DNA of 43,976 nt from CAZEIW01 sp964512305 (GTDB lineage Bacteria > Pseudomonadota > Gammaproteobacteria > Burkholderiales > Burkholderiaceae_F): NCBI GenBank assembly GCA_964512305.1, contig CAZEIW010000071.1, positions 1 through 43,976 of the forward strand, in the 5' to 3' direction. Shown here in pieces: positions 14,390-22,838 of this stretch. Both the position numbers and the translations under genes were made by a program. Within the stretch, counting starts at the first letter, position 1, and the number at the start of each line of letters is the position of its first letter. The notes under the pieces are model-generated. The model searched no databases, was not told the origin of the DNA, and saw only the letters and a list, made by a program, of their open reading frames with translations.

Positions 14390-17300
14390 TCATCCGGCGC
14401 GGCGGTCGGCGCCGAAGACGGCGGCGAGTTCCGAATCACGCTGCAACATGTGCCCTTGCACGACGTCGGCGACGAGGAACTCGAGCAGTTCCGCCGTCGA
14501 AACGGTCGTCTCGGCGGCCTGACGACGCAACCCCTCGGCCCGCTCGAGCAGCTGCGCATGCTCCCGGGCATGCTCCGGCAGCTGCGGGTAGTTTCTGGCG
14601 GCGAGGACCGCCTCCTCGTGCGCGAAGTGGCCGGCGAGGCGCGAAATCAGCTCGTCCAGCGCCGCGCCGACCGAGGCGCGATCGTTCGCGTCCCCGGAGA
14701 CCTGATCCAGCAGCGCATTGGCCGCGTAGAACAGCATCCGGTGCTGGTCGTCGATCGTCCGCTCGCCGCACGCGTAGCGGGTGCTCCAGACGAGGCGGAC
14801 CGGACCCCGGTCGCCCGGCGAAGCCGCTTCGTCCGCCGGGTCCGCCCGGGGAACGAAGAGCTCGACGGCGTTGCGCCCGGCCTTCTTCGCCCGATACATC
14901 GCTTCGTCGCCGCAGCGGAGCAGGTCGCGCATCTCTTCGGCGTGATCCGGATAGAGCACGACACCGATGCTCGGCGAGATTGCGATCGACGCACCCTCGG
15001 GCGTCACGACGGGCTCCTGCAGGGCGAGGCGGATCTTCTCGGCCACCGCGATCGCGTCCCCCGGCGTCGCGGCCTGCGGCAGCAGCGCCACGAACTCGTC
15101 GCCCCCGATCCGGGCGAGAGTGTCGGCTTCCCTGAGCGCGCCCCGCATCCGCCGCGCGACCGAGCGCAGCAGGCGGTCGCCGACGTCGTGCCCGAACTCG
15201 TCGTTGACCCGCTTGAAGTTGTCGAGATCGATGAAGAGAAGGGCCAGCCGGGATCGCTCGCGCTTCGATCGCGCGATCAGCTGGCGCAGTCGATCCTCCA
15301 TCAACGGCCGGTTGGGAAGGCCGGTCAGCGCGTCGAAGAACGCCATCTGGCGGATCCGCTCTTCCGCCGCTTTGCGCTCGCCGATGTCGAGATTGGTTCC
15401 GATGGCGCGCCGCGCGCGGCCATCGGCGTCGCGCTCGATCACCTTGCCGCTGCACCGGATCCATTTCCAGCTTCCGTCGGTGGCCCTGACCCGGAATTCC
15501 TCCTGGAAGGCCGGCGTGATGCCCTTGAAAGTGGAAATTGCCACGTCGACGACCCGCTCGATGTCGGCCGGGTGCGTGTTGCGGGCGAGTTCCTCGGGGG
15601 TCGTGAATGTCAGCACAGGTCTCGAGCCCAGTATCACCGCCCAGCGGCTGTCCAGTGCCACTGTGCTCATGGAGATGTCGAAATCCCACAGCGACAACTC
15701 CGAGGCCTCCAAGGCCAGCGCTAGGCGCTCCTTGGCCTCGTGCAGCGCGGACTCCGCCACCTTGCGCTGGTCGATGTTCTCGATCTGGATGATCAGGTAG
15801 CGAGGCGCGCCGTCTCCGCCGCGGACGACCGAAGCGGTGGCCTGTCCCCACACATACCTGCCGTCCTTTCGCCGGTACCGTTTCTCGACCACGTACTGGG
15901 TCGCCGTCCCGTCGATGATCCCGCGCATGGCGTCGATCGAGAGCTGCATTTCGTCGGGATGCGTGATTTCCTGCAGCGAGAGCCTCCTGATCTCCTCGGC
16001 CGTATAGCCGAGGAATTCGCAGAAGGTCCGGTTCGCGTCGAGCACGCGGTTGCCGTCGAGAGGCCCGATCACCATGCCGATCGGCGCATTCTCGAACGTC
16101 TCCCGGAAGCGTTCCTCGCTTTCGCGCAGCTTCGACTCCGCCGCCTTGCGCTCGGAAATGTCGGCATAGGCGGCGATGTGACCCTTGAGCTCGTGCTTGT
16201 CGTCGCGCAGCGGCGCCACGTTGAGCAGAACCGGCACCATGCGGCCGTCCTTCGCGCGGCGGCGGACTTCGCCGTGGAAATGCTGTCCGGTCGAGATCCG
16301 TCGGGCGATTTCGTCCGGGCCGAGGATGGCGTCTTCGCTTTCCGGGGCCAGGATCGTGAACGGCTTGCCGATGACCTCGCCCGCGGCATAGCCGAAGAGG
16401 CGGGTGAATGCCGGATTGACGTACGCGATCCTGAATTGCATGTCGCCCACGGCGAAGGCTTCCTCCGTCTGCTGCAGCGCCTCCGCGAGCAAGCGCAGCT
16501 CGGTCTGGCCCGCGAGTTCGCGCTGCAGGCGATCGATCTCGAGCGCCACTCGCGCCGGCTCGGCCAGTTCGTTGCCGAGCACCAGTACCGCGACCGAGGC
16601 GTTGTTCTGGCGGCTGACGCCATCGTCCGAGAGGCCGCCTTCGCCGAAGCTGCAAAACCCGGCAAGCGGGGCTCCGTCGGCGAGGTGGACCATCTCGGCC
16701 ACCTCGTGCCGGGCGTTCTCGTCGCCCATGATGCGCGGCCGCAGCGCGCAGTAGTGGCACAGCACGACCGCGGGCCGGCTGGTGCCGGCGCGCAGGAGCG
16801 CCTTGCGCAGGACTTCGCGGCCGGCTGCGAGCATTGATTCCTGGACCGGTTCCATCACGGTGAGGGCCGCGCCGGCCGGCACCGGCTGGGTCAGACGGAC
16901 GCCCCCGCGCGGGGTGAAATACGCGGCGACGTTGACCGAGTATTCCCCCATCGGGTCGGCCGTGCCGAACGTCTTCCCGGTCGTCAGCGTGATGTGTTGG
17001 GTCGCCAGTTCGGCGACGCTGCTGCCGAGTTCCGCGGCGAGCCGCTCTGCCGCGGGCTGGCTGTCGAACGACAGCACCTCGCGCCCTTCGACTGCCGTGA
17101 TCTTCAGTCGCGCCGCGCCCGCGCGGAACCCGTGCCCCAAGGCCATCCCGAAGCTCAGTTCGGTCTCGAAGACTGCCACCAGGAGGCTTTCCGGGGAGAC
17201 CTCCTGCCCCCGCAGGACGGCATTGCCCTCCATGCGCCAGTCGTCGGCGCTGGCACCGGCGAAAACGGGGATGCGCCCGAGCGTGCGCGCTTTGAACGAC

Positions 17301-17803
17301 TCGAGCAGCTCGAACGCCGGCGACGCGGCGTGGCGCGTATTCCCCGGCGCGAACAGCATCGCGAAGAGCCTCGATCCGCGGCGGGTGCGCGCGCGCGCCG
17401 TATCGGCGGGCGCGTCGATGACGGAACCGAGTTCTCCCGACGAGGTCGCCTCATCCAGCGCAGCCAGCCACGACCCGCCCGCCGCGCGACCGATCGCGGT
17501 CCAGACCCGCAGGTGCGGCGAGGCCAGCGCAACGACCACGACGCTGCGGCTGCGGATTCCATCGAGCAGCTCGCCAGCGGTCGTGGTGCCGAAGACCGGC
17601 ACATCGCCCACGACGGCGTGAACCCCCTCCAGGACGGCATGCAGATCGTGGGCAACGGACGCATAGACCCCGACGGCGGAGAGCGCATACCGCCGGATGC
17701 CGAGCGTCGCATCGCGAGCCGCGGATCTCCCCGCCTCGAGTGAGTCCGCGCCCTCGCCGATGCCGGTTCCGACTTCGATGAGCGGGGCCGTGTCGGTGGT
17801 CAT
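14390..17803 (-). CDS. FIST-PAS-PAS-PAS-GGDEF-hemerythrin signalling protein (putative diguanylate cyclase)
   Basis: The 1137-residue protein has five kinds of parts in order. FIST N- and C-terminal ligand-binding domains span about 1-415 (VVGDVPVFGTTTAGELLDG; GFCSFGEGGLSDDG near 380). Three PAS modules follow at about 440-560, 560-680 and 690-815, each ending in an ISERKAAE or DQRKVAE linker. A GGDEF domain covers about 819-975, with LTGLPNRPL and an intact RIGGDEF near 898, so it should make cyclic di-GMP. A C-terminal bacteriohemerythrin domain spans about 1005-1130 with all iron ligands in place (DDQH, HFAHEE, HAREH, GHMLQRD). There is no transmembrane segment. It can thus integrate a FIST ligand and oxygen or redox state. 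Its ATG overlaps the stop of the PAP2 gene (ATGA), so the two are coupled. Confidence 0.9.
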   Translation of the reverse strand: MTTDTAPLIEVGTGIGEGADSLEAGRSAARDATLGIRRYALSAVGVYASVAHDLHAVLEGVHAVVGDVPVFGTTTAGELLDGIRSRSVVVVALASPHLRVWTAIGRAAGGSWLAALDEATSSGELGSVIDAPADTARARTRRGSRLFAMLFAPGNTRHAASPAFELLESFKARTLGRIPVFAGASADDWRMEGNAVLRGQEVSPESLLVAVFETELSFGMALGHGFRAGAARLKITAVEGREVLSFDSQPAAERLAAELGSSVAELATQHITLTTGKTFGTADPMGEYSVNVAAYFTPRGGVRLTQPVPAGAALTVMEPVQESMLAAGREVLRKALLRAGTSRPAVVLCHYCALRPRIMGDENARHEVAEMVHLADGAPLAGFCSFGEGGLSDDGVSRQNNASVAVLVLGNELAEPARVALEIDRLQRELAGQTELRLLAEALQQTEEAFAVGDMQFRIAYVNPAFTRLFGYAAGEVIGKPFTILAPESEDAILGPDEIARRISTGQHFHGEVRRRAKDGRMVPVLLNVAPLRDDKHELKGHIAAYADISERKAAESKLRESEERFRETFENAPIGMVIGPLDGNRVLDANRTFCEFLGYTAEEIRRLSLQEITHPDEMQLSIDAMRGIIDGTATQYVVEKRYRRKDGRYVWGQATASVVRGGDGAPRYLIIQIENIDQRKVAESALHEAKERLALALEASELSLWDFDISMSTVALDSRWAVILGSRPVLTFTTPEELARNTHPADIERVVDVAISTFKGITPAFQEEFRVRATDGSWKWIRCSGKVIERDADGRARRAIGTNLDIGERKAAEERIRQMAFFDALTGLPNRPLMEDRLRQLIARSKRERSRLALLFIDLDNFKRVNDEFGHDVGDRLLRSVARRMRGALREADTLARIGGDEFVALLPQAATPGDAIAVAEKIRLALQEPVVTPEGASIAISPSIGVVLYPDHAEEMRDLLRCGDEAMYRAKKAGRNAVELFVPRADPADEAASPGDRGPVRLVWSTRYACGERTIDDQHRMLFYAANALLDQVSGDANDRASVGAALDELISRLAGHFAHEEAVLAARNYPQLPEHAREHAQLLERAEGLRRQAAETTVSTAELLEFLVADVVQGHMLQRDSELAAVFGADRRAG

Positions 17804-18606
17804 CGGGGCCGGATCCGTGTCCTCGAGAGGACCGCAAGGCCGCGGTTCGAACACAGGGCGAACGCGACGCCCAAGGCTGCGCCCGCGATCGTGTCGACCG
17901 CGACGTGCTGCCGGGTCGCCAGGGTGGAATAGGCGATCGCAACGCACCAGCCGGCGTTGAGCAGCCGTGCGTAACGGCCCAGCCCGACCACGGGCAGCCG
18001 CCAATGGAGCCAGAACGCTGAGAACACCGCGGTGGCGACGTGCAGCGAAGGGCAGGCGTTGCCCGCCGCATCGACTCCCTTGAGGAAGCCCATGCCGGGG
18101 TACCTTCCCCAGTCGATATTCGCCGGCGGCACGGCCGTGGGGTAGAAATAGAAGATCGCCAGGGCGAACAGGCACAGGGTGCCGATCCACCCGCCGTATT
18201 CGACGATTTCCCGCCGGCTGAGCATCAGCATCGGCGGCAGCGACAGGTAGAGCCAGAGCGAGAAGTAGATCGGCAGCGCGAGGGCCTCGAACGGCACGAC
18301 CCGGTCGACCCAGATCACCGGCATCTCCGTGACCGGGAATACCGGGTTCTTCAGCAGATAGATATAGGCCGAGAGGAAGATGAACGTGAAGCCGAGCGTT
18401 CCGAAGCACTTGAAGAAGAAGTGCGTCCCTGCCGTCGACAGCAGGCGGCGCCACACGGGCCGCTCGTCTTCGTCACGGCTGGCCGGGGAACCGGCCCCGA
18501 CACCGGCTGGGCCGGCGCGCAACCGCGGCATGCCGCCGCGCGGCGCCACTTCGCCCCGCGCACCGGATGCGGCGGCCGTGACGTCCGATCCGGCTCGATC
18601 GGTCAT
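17800..18606 (-). CDS. PAP2-superfamily membrane phosphatase
   Basis: The product is 268 residues from ATG 18606. After about 70 polar residues come six hydrophobic segments. The PAP2 signature is split as usual: a Lys/Arg-containing segment near GRYPGMGFLKG, CPSLHVATAVFSAFW with the first catalytic His, and RQHVAVDTIAGAALG with the second His and Asp. This suits a lipid phosphatase or inositol-phosphoceramide-synthase-like phosphotransferase at the inner membrane. No strong ribosome site precedes the ATG; longer in-frame starts exist up to 18693. It lies first in a two-gene unit with the FIST-GGDEF gene and is divergent from the polyene cluster. Whether it recycles a lipid carrier for that cluster is open. 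Confidence 0.82.
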   Translation of the reverse strand: MTDRAGSDVTAAASGARGEVAPRGGMPRLRAGPAGVGAGSPASRDEDERPVWRRLLSTAGTHFFFKCFGTLGFTFIFLSAYIYLLKNPVFPVTEMPVIWVDRVVPFEALALPIYFSLWLYLSLPPMLMLSRREIVEYGGWIGTLCLFALAIFYFYPTAVPPANIDWGRYPGMGFLKGVDAAGNACPSLHVATAVFSAFWLHWRLPVVGLGRYARLLNAGWCVAIAYSTLATRQHVAVDTIAGAALGVAFALCSNRGLAVLSRTRIRPR

Positions 18607-18923
18607 TGGTAACACGTTGATTCGGTGAATGAAACCGGCTCCTCGCAGCGCTCGACCCTGGGCGCTGCACAGCCGCGCCCCGGGGGCACGCATTGCCGCG
18701 CGCCGCGCCCGCCCTCGGTATCACTGGCTTTCCCTTACGTTATCATGGCCCGCCCGAGTCGATCGATCCGGGCTGCGCCTTGGTGCCTGCCGCCGGGCCT
18801 CTCGACCACGCCCTGAGCCGCCGTCGGGCGGCAATGCGACGTTCTTCCCGTTGTCATCCACCCGCTTTGATTGGCACACTCGTCACCCGCTGATGCCCCA
18901 GACCGGATCGGGCCCGCCTTGCC
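18607..18923. promoter_or_regulatory. Divergent intergenic region between PAP2 and the polyene arm
   Basis: This 317-base gap separates two divergent units and must hold promoters for both. For the rightward ACP gene, TTGTCA (18851-18856) is a five-of-six -35, with a poor -10, CACACT, at 18875-18880 (spacer 18). Farther upstream TATCAT (18741-18746) matches a -10 without a clear -35. A small hairpin, GCCGCC (18817-18822) with GGCGGC (18827-18832), lies in the probable leader. No gene longer than 80 codons with believable composition is present. The exact promoter choice is uncertain. Confidence 0.35.
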
Positions 18924-19163
18924 ATGGATACGCTTGAACTGCTGAAGGACTTCATCAAACGGCGCGCCGACAACCCGCCGGAGAACCTGACACTCGACAG
19001 CCGCCTGGACCAGATCGGGGTCGACTCCCTGTGCCTGCTCGAGATGATGTTCGAAATGGAAGAGAAGTTCGGCATCCGCGTGCCCAACGACGTGCCGCAG
19101 CCCGAGACCGTCGGCCAGATGGTCGAGCTGTTCGAGAAACTCAAGCCCCCGGCCAGTCCATGA
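18924..19163 (+). CDS. Acyl carrier protein (APE cluster, right arm)
   Basis: This is a 79-residue type II acyl carrier protein. The phosphopantetheine attachment site is Ser35 in GVDSLCLLE, preceded by LDQI and followed by the acidic helix EMMFEMEEKFGI. The fold length is standard. It is the first gene of the rightward arm and overlaps the ketosynthase gene by four bases (ATGA), so carrier and synthase are probably made in fixed ratio. APE systems usually have two ACPs (ApeE and ApeF types); the other in this window is at 36231-36521. Which of the two carries the starter and which the growing chain is not visible. Confidence 0.88.
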   Translation: MDTLELLKDFIKRRADNPPENLTLDSRLDQIGVDSLCLLEMMFEMEEKFGIRVPNDVPQPETVGQMVELFEKLKPPASP

Positions 19164-20413
19164 ACGGCGCATCGCGGGGGCGCGTCGCGGTCACGGGCGT
19201 CGGGCTCGTCAGTCCGTTCGGCGGCGGTGCCCAGGAGTTCTTCGCCCGCATCATGCGCGGCGAATCCGCGGTCCGGCTGTACCGGCATCCGTCCGCTCCG
19301 GCATCGGCCGTGCAGCCGGCGGTCGATTGCCCGAGCTTCGATCCCGAGAAGGAGATCGGCCGCTCGATCACCGCGGTCGCCGATCGCTACAGCCAGCTCG
19401 GCATCGCGGCGGCTTTCTCCGCCTGGGAAGACGCCGGCCTGCCGCGCCGCGGCGCGGGCTCCGACGACTACGGGGTTTCCTGGGGCACCGGAGTCGGCGG
19501 CGCGCTGACCCTCGAGCGGGGCTACAGCGACTTCTACGAGCACGGCAAGGATCGGGCTTCGCCGCTCGCGGTTGCGATGGTGATGAACAATGCCGCGGCC
19601 TCGCACATCGCCATTGCGCTTGGCCTGGGCGGTGCCTGCCTGAGCTACTCGGTTGCGTGCGCGTCGTCGGCCGTCTCGATCGGCGAGGCGCTGCGCCGGA
19701 TCCAGTCCGGGGAATCCAAGCTGATCGTCTCCGGTGGATCGGAGGCGCCGCTTTCGTTCTCGATCCTGCGCGCCTGGGAGGCGATGCGCGTGATCGCGAC
19801 GGGCGACGAGGCGACCGCGTACCGCGCGTGCCGCCCGTTCCAGGAGGGGCGCACCGGCCTCGTGCTGGGGGAAGGCGCCGCCGCCCTGGTGCTGGAGGAC
19901 TGGGAACATGCGGCCGCGCGCGGGGCGCGCATCTATTGCGAACTGGCGGGCTACGGCCAGAGCTGCGACCACACGCACCTCGTCAGGCCCGATGCGAAGG
20001 GCCAGGCACGGGCGATCGGCGCCGCGATCCGCGATGCGAAGCTCGCGCCGGCCGAGGTGGGCTACGTCAACGCGCACGGCACGGCGACCCGCGAGGGCGA
20101 TCCGATCGAGATCGATGCGCTGAAGATGGTGTTCGGCGAGCACGCGGCCGGCCTGCCGGTCAGCGCCACCAAATCGATGCACGGCCACCTGCTGGGGGCG
20201 GCGGGAGCGATCGAGGCCCTGATCACGGTGCTCGCGCTGGCGCGGCAGGAGATTCCGCCGACGGCTCATTTGAACGACGTGGCGGCCGACTGTCTTGGCG
20301 TCCGGCACGTGACGTGCGAGGGGCTCACGGACACGGCCTTCCAGGCCGCCGTCAGCAATTCGTTCGCGTTCGGCGGCAGCAACGCGGTCCTGGCGTTTCG
20401 CGCGGCATCGTGA
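19160..20413 (+). CDS. FabF-like beta-ketoacyl-ACP synthase (ApeR-type)
   Basis: A 417-residue condensing enzyme with the full Cys-His-His triad: Cys167 in SVACASSAVS, His in NAHGTATREGDP, and His in KSMHGHLLGAAG. The C-terminus NSFAFGGSNAVL is standard for FabF/KS enzymes. It would condense malonyl-ACP with acyl-ACP by decarboxylative Claisen reaction. APE clusters contain one homodimeric ketosynthase (ApeR type) besides a KS/chain-length-factor pair; position and completeness suggest this is it. Start ATG 19160 overlaps the ACP stop, and the stop overlaps the GTG of the MipA/OmpV gene (GTGA). Confidence 0.88.
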   Translation: MNGASRGRVAVTGVGLVSPFGGGAQEFFARIMRGESAVRLYRHPSAPASAVQPAVDCPSFDPEKEIGRSITAVADRYSQLGIAAAFSAWEDAGLPRRGAGSDDYGVSWGTGVGGALTLERGYSDFYEHGKDRASPLAVAMVMNNAAASHIAIALGLGGACLSYSVACASSAVSIGEALRRIQSGESKLIVSGGSEAPLSFSILRAWEAMRVIATGDEATAYRACRPFQEGRTGLVLGEGAAALVLEDWEHAAARGARIYCELAGYGQSCDHTHLVRPDAKGQARAIGAAIRDAKLAPAEVGYVNAHGTATREGDPIEIDALKMVFGEHAAGLPVSATKSMHGHLLGAAGAIEALITVLALARQEIPPTAHLNDVAADCLGVRHVTCEGLTDTAFQAAVSNSFAFGGSNAVLAFRAAS

Positions 20414-21264
20414 CCCGGCGCGTCGCGTCATGGCTGTGCGCCGCGCTGGTCGTGCCGTGCGCGCATGCGGCGCAGCTGCCGCGCTGGGAGATCGGCGTCG
20501 GCGCGGCCGGCCTTTCGATGCCCGACTATCGCGGCTCCGACGAGCGCCGCAACTACCTGCTGCCGGTTCCTTACTTCGCCTATCGGCTCGACTGGCTGAA
20601 AGCCGACCGCAGCGGTGTGCGCGCGACGCTGTTCGACAGCGACCGCCTCGAGCTCCATCTCAGCATGGACGCGACGCCGCCCGTGCGCAGCGATCGGAAT
20701 CGCGCCCGCCAGGGCATGCCGGATCTCAAGCCGATGCTCGAGTTCGGGCCCGCGCTCGACGTGCACCTGTGGCGGAGCCCGAAGGACCACGCCAGGCTCG
20801 ATCTGCGCCTGCCGTTGCGGGCGACCGCGACCATCAGCGAGCGGCCGCAGGCCACTGGCTGGGTGTTCGCGCCGCGCCTGAACCTCGATCTTGCCGATGT
20901 CGGGCTGCCTGCCGGCTTGGAGCGAGGCTGGCAGCTCGGTCTGCTCACCGGGCCGATCTTCGTCGACGACCGCCAGAGCGCCTATTACTACTCGGTCGCT
21001 CCCCCGTATGCCGAGCCCGGCCGGCCGGCGTTCGACGCGCGTGGCGGCTACGCGGGGACGCAGTTCCTGGCCTCGCTGTCGCGCCGCCGCGGCAGGCTCT
21101 GGATCGGCGGCTACGCGCGCTGGGACACCTTGAAAGGGGCGCGATTCGAAGCGAGCCCCCTGGTCAGGAAGACCTCCTACGCGTCGGTGGGGTTCGCGGT
21201 GACGTGGACCATCGGCCGTTCCGATGAGATGGTCGAGACCGGCGAAGAGAATCCTGCAGAATGA
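20410..21264 (+). CDS. MipA/OmpV family outer-membrane protein
   Basis: From GTG 20410 the product is 284 residues. A signal peptide (SWLCAALVVPCAHAAQ) precedes WEIGVGAAGLSMPDYRGSDERRNYLLPVPYFAYR, the recognisable MipA/OmpV opening. Alternating-residue strands continue to the terminal strand ASVGFAVTWTI. These proteins form small outer-membrane barrels. Some bind murein enzymes, others have roles in adhesion or transport. It is unusual to find one in an APE-type cluster, where it could serve as the outer-membrane partner for the polyene lipid. The coupling to the ketosynthase by a GTGA overlap argues that it belongs to the pathway. Confidence 0.82.
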   Translation: MTRRVASWLCAALVVPCAHAAQLPRWEIGVGAAGLSMPDYRGSDERRNYLLPVPYFAYRLDWLKADRSGVRATLFDSDRLELHLSMDATPPVRSDRNRARQGMPDLKPMLEFGPALDVHLWRSPKDHARLDLRLPLRATATISERPQATGWVFAPRLNLDLADVGLPAGLERGWQLGLLTGPIFVDDRQSAYYYSVAPPYAEPGRPAFDARGGYAGTQFLASLSRRRGRLWIGGYARWDTLKGARFEASPLVRKTSYASVGFAVTWTIGRSDEMVETGEENPAE

Positions 21265-21289
21265 GCCCGGCCGAACGGGTCCGGCCGGG

Positions 21290-22048
21290 ATGAAGCGCCG
21301 CCTGCATCATCTGCGCTGCCTGCACGAGTACGTGGCGCTGCACGTCGGCTACGGCATGCTTGGCATCGGATGCCTGCTGTGGAGCGCGCTCGCCATGCCG
21401 CTGAGCTGGGCGCTCCCGGGCCGTCGCGGCGCGTGGCTCGGGCGCCGGGCGGCGACCCTGGGCTTTCGGGTTTACCTGGTGGCGCTGCGGGCGATCGGCG
21501 TCGCCCGATTCGACATCAAGGCGCTCGATGGGCTGCGGCAGGCGGGCGCGCTGATCATCGCGCCCAATCATCCGAGCCTGCTCGATGCGCTGATGGTGAT
21601 TTCGCGCCTGCCCAACATCGTGTGCGTGCAGAAGTCGTCGCTGCTCGACAGCCCGCTCTGGGGCGCGGGCTCGCGGCTGGCCGGCTACATCCGCAACGAC
21701 TGGTTCATCGGCTCGGTGAAGCTGGCGGTCGATGAGCTGCACCGCGGCAGCCAGCTGCTGCTGTTTCCGGAAGGCACGCGCTCGGGCCCGGGGACGCTGG
21801 GCGACTTCCGCGCGGGGGCCGCCTACGCCTCCTACCGCGCCGGAGTGCCGATCCAGACGGTGCTGATCGAGCAGGACTCCGAATTCCTCGGCAAGGAATG
21901 GCCTTTGCTCAAGCGGCCGGATTTCCCCGTGCACTACCGGATCCGCCTCGGCCGGCGCTTCGATCCGCCCGCCGACCCGAAGGCATTCAGCTTGGCTTTG
22001 CGCGAATACTTCGAAAGCGAGCTGCGCGGGCAGCCGCGCCGGACGTGA
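21290..22048 (+). CDS. Lysophospholipid-type acyltransferase (PlsC/LPLAT family)
   Basis: A 252-residue membrane-associated acyltransferase. The catalytic NHxxxxD motif is NHPSLLD near residue 97, and the second block FPEGTRS occurs near residue 160. One or two N-terminal hydrophobic segments anchor it (GYGMLGIGCLLWSALAM). The family moves acyl groups from ACP or CoA onto lipid hydroxyls. In APE-type clusters such enzymes are proposed to join the polyene acyl chain or a fatty acid to the lipid anchor. It begins 25 bases after the MipA/OmpV gene and ends three bases before the glycosyltransferase gene. Confidence 0.85.
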   Translation: MKRRLHHLRCLHEYVALHVGYGMLGIGCLLWSALAMPLSWALPGRRGAWLGRRAATLGFRVYLVALRAIGVARFDIKALDGLRQAGALIIAPNHPSLLDALMVISRLPNIVCVQKSSLLDSPLWGAGSRLAGYIRNDWFIGSVKLAVDELHRGSQLLLFPEGTRSGPGTLGDFRAGAAYASYRAGVPIQTVLIEQDSEFLGKEWPLLKRPDFPVHYRIRLGRRFDPPADPKAFSLALREYFESELRGQPRRT

Positions 22049-22051
22049 CCG

Positions 22052-22831
22052 ATGTCCGCTGCCGCCGGCATTGCGTCGAGGAGCCACCTCGTCCTGATTC
22101 CAAGCTACAACCCGGGCCGCAAGGTCGAGGACGTCGTGCGCGAGGCGCGCGCGCGCTGGAACCCCGTCTGGGTGGTCGTCGACGGCAGCACCGACGGCAG
22201 CGCGGGCGTGCTGACCGAAATGGCGGCAAAGGACGGCGGCTTGCGCGTGATCGTGCTCCCCGTCAACCGCGGCAAGGGCGCCGCGGTGCTGCAAGGCCTG
22301 GACGAGGCGGCTTCGCGCGGCTTCACGCACGCGCTGTGCATGGACTCGGACGGCCAGCATCCGGCTTCGATGATCCCGCAATTCATGACGCGGTCGCTGC
22401 AGGTGCCCGCGGCGATGGTGCTCGGCGTGCCCGTGTTCGACGACAGCGCGCCCGCGCTGCGGGTGAAAGGGCGCAGGATCTCGAACTGGTGGGCGAACCT
22501 GGAGACGCTCTGGACGGGGATCGGGGACTCGCTCTACGGCTTCCGCGTCTATCCGATCGCGCCGTTGCGCCGCGTGATGCACCGTCAGCGCTGGATGCGG
22601 CGCTTCGACTTCGATCCCGAGGCCGTCGTGCGGCTGTGCTGGGAAGGCGTACCCCCGGTCAACCTCCCGGCGCCGGTGCGGTATCTGCGCGCCGACGAGG
22701 GAGGCGTATCGCATTTCGACTATTGGCGCGACAATCTGCTGCTCACCTGGATGCACTTGCGCCTGATGGCCGGGTTCCTGTTGCGGCTTCCTTTCCTCCT
22801 TTCCAGGGCATTGCTTCGGCGCCTGCACTGA
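22052..22831 (+). CDS. GT2-family glycosyltransferase
   Basis: A 259-residue GT-A-fold enzyme. It opens with LVLIPSYNPGRKVEDVV, then VVVDGSTDGSAGVL, NRGKGAAVLQGL and the metal-binding MDSDGQHP (DxD-like DSD). A later W/D block (GDSLYGFRVYPI) and RRFDFDPEAVVRL suit dolichyl-phosphate-mannose-synthase-like GT2 members. The C-terminal 35 residues (LLLTWMHLRLMAGFLLRLPFLL) form a membrane-associated helix. It probably adds a sugar to the polyene or lipid anchor at the inner membrane. The donor sugar is unknown. Confidence 0.85.
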   Translation: MSAAAGIASRSHLVLIPSYNPGRKVEDVVREARARWNPVWVVVDGSTDGSAGVLTEMAAKDGGLRVIVLPVNRGKGAAVLQGLDEAASRGFTHALCMDSDGQHPASMIPQFMTRSLQVPAAMVLGVPVFDDSAPALRVKGRRISNWWANLETLWTGIGDSLYGFRVYPIAPLRRVMHRQRWMRRFDFDPEAVVRLCWEGVPPVNLPAPVRYLRADEGGVSHFDYWRDNLLLTWMHLRLMAGFLLRLPFLLSRALLRRLH

Positions 22832-22838
22832 GGTCCCG

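Noticed and set aside
18871..18890. Sigma-54-like TTGGCAC element upstream of the ACP gene
   Set aside because: The -24 half is good, but the -12 position lacks the needed GC at ten bases spacing (AC is found).
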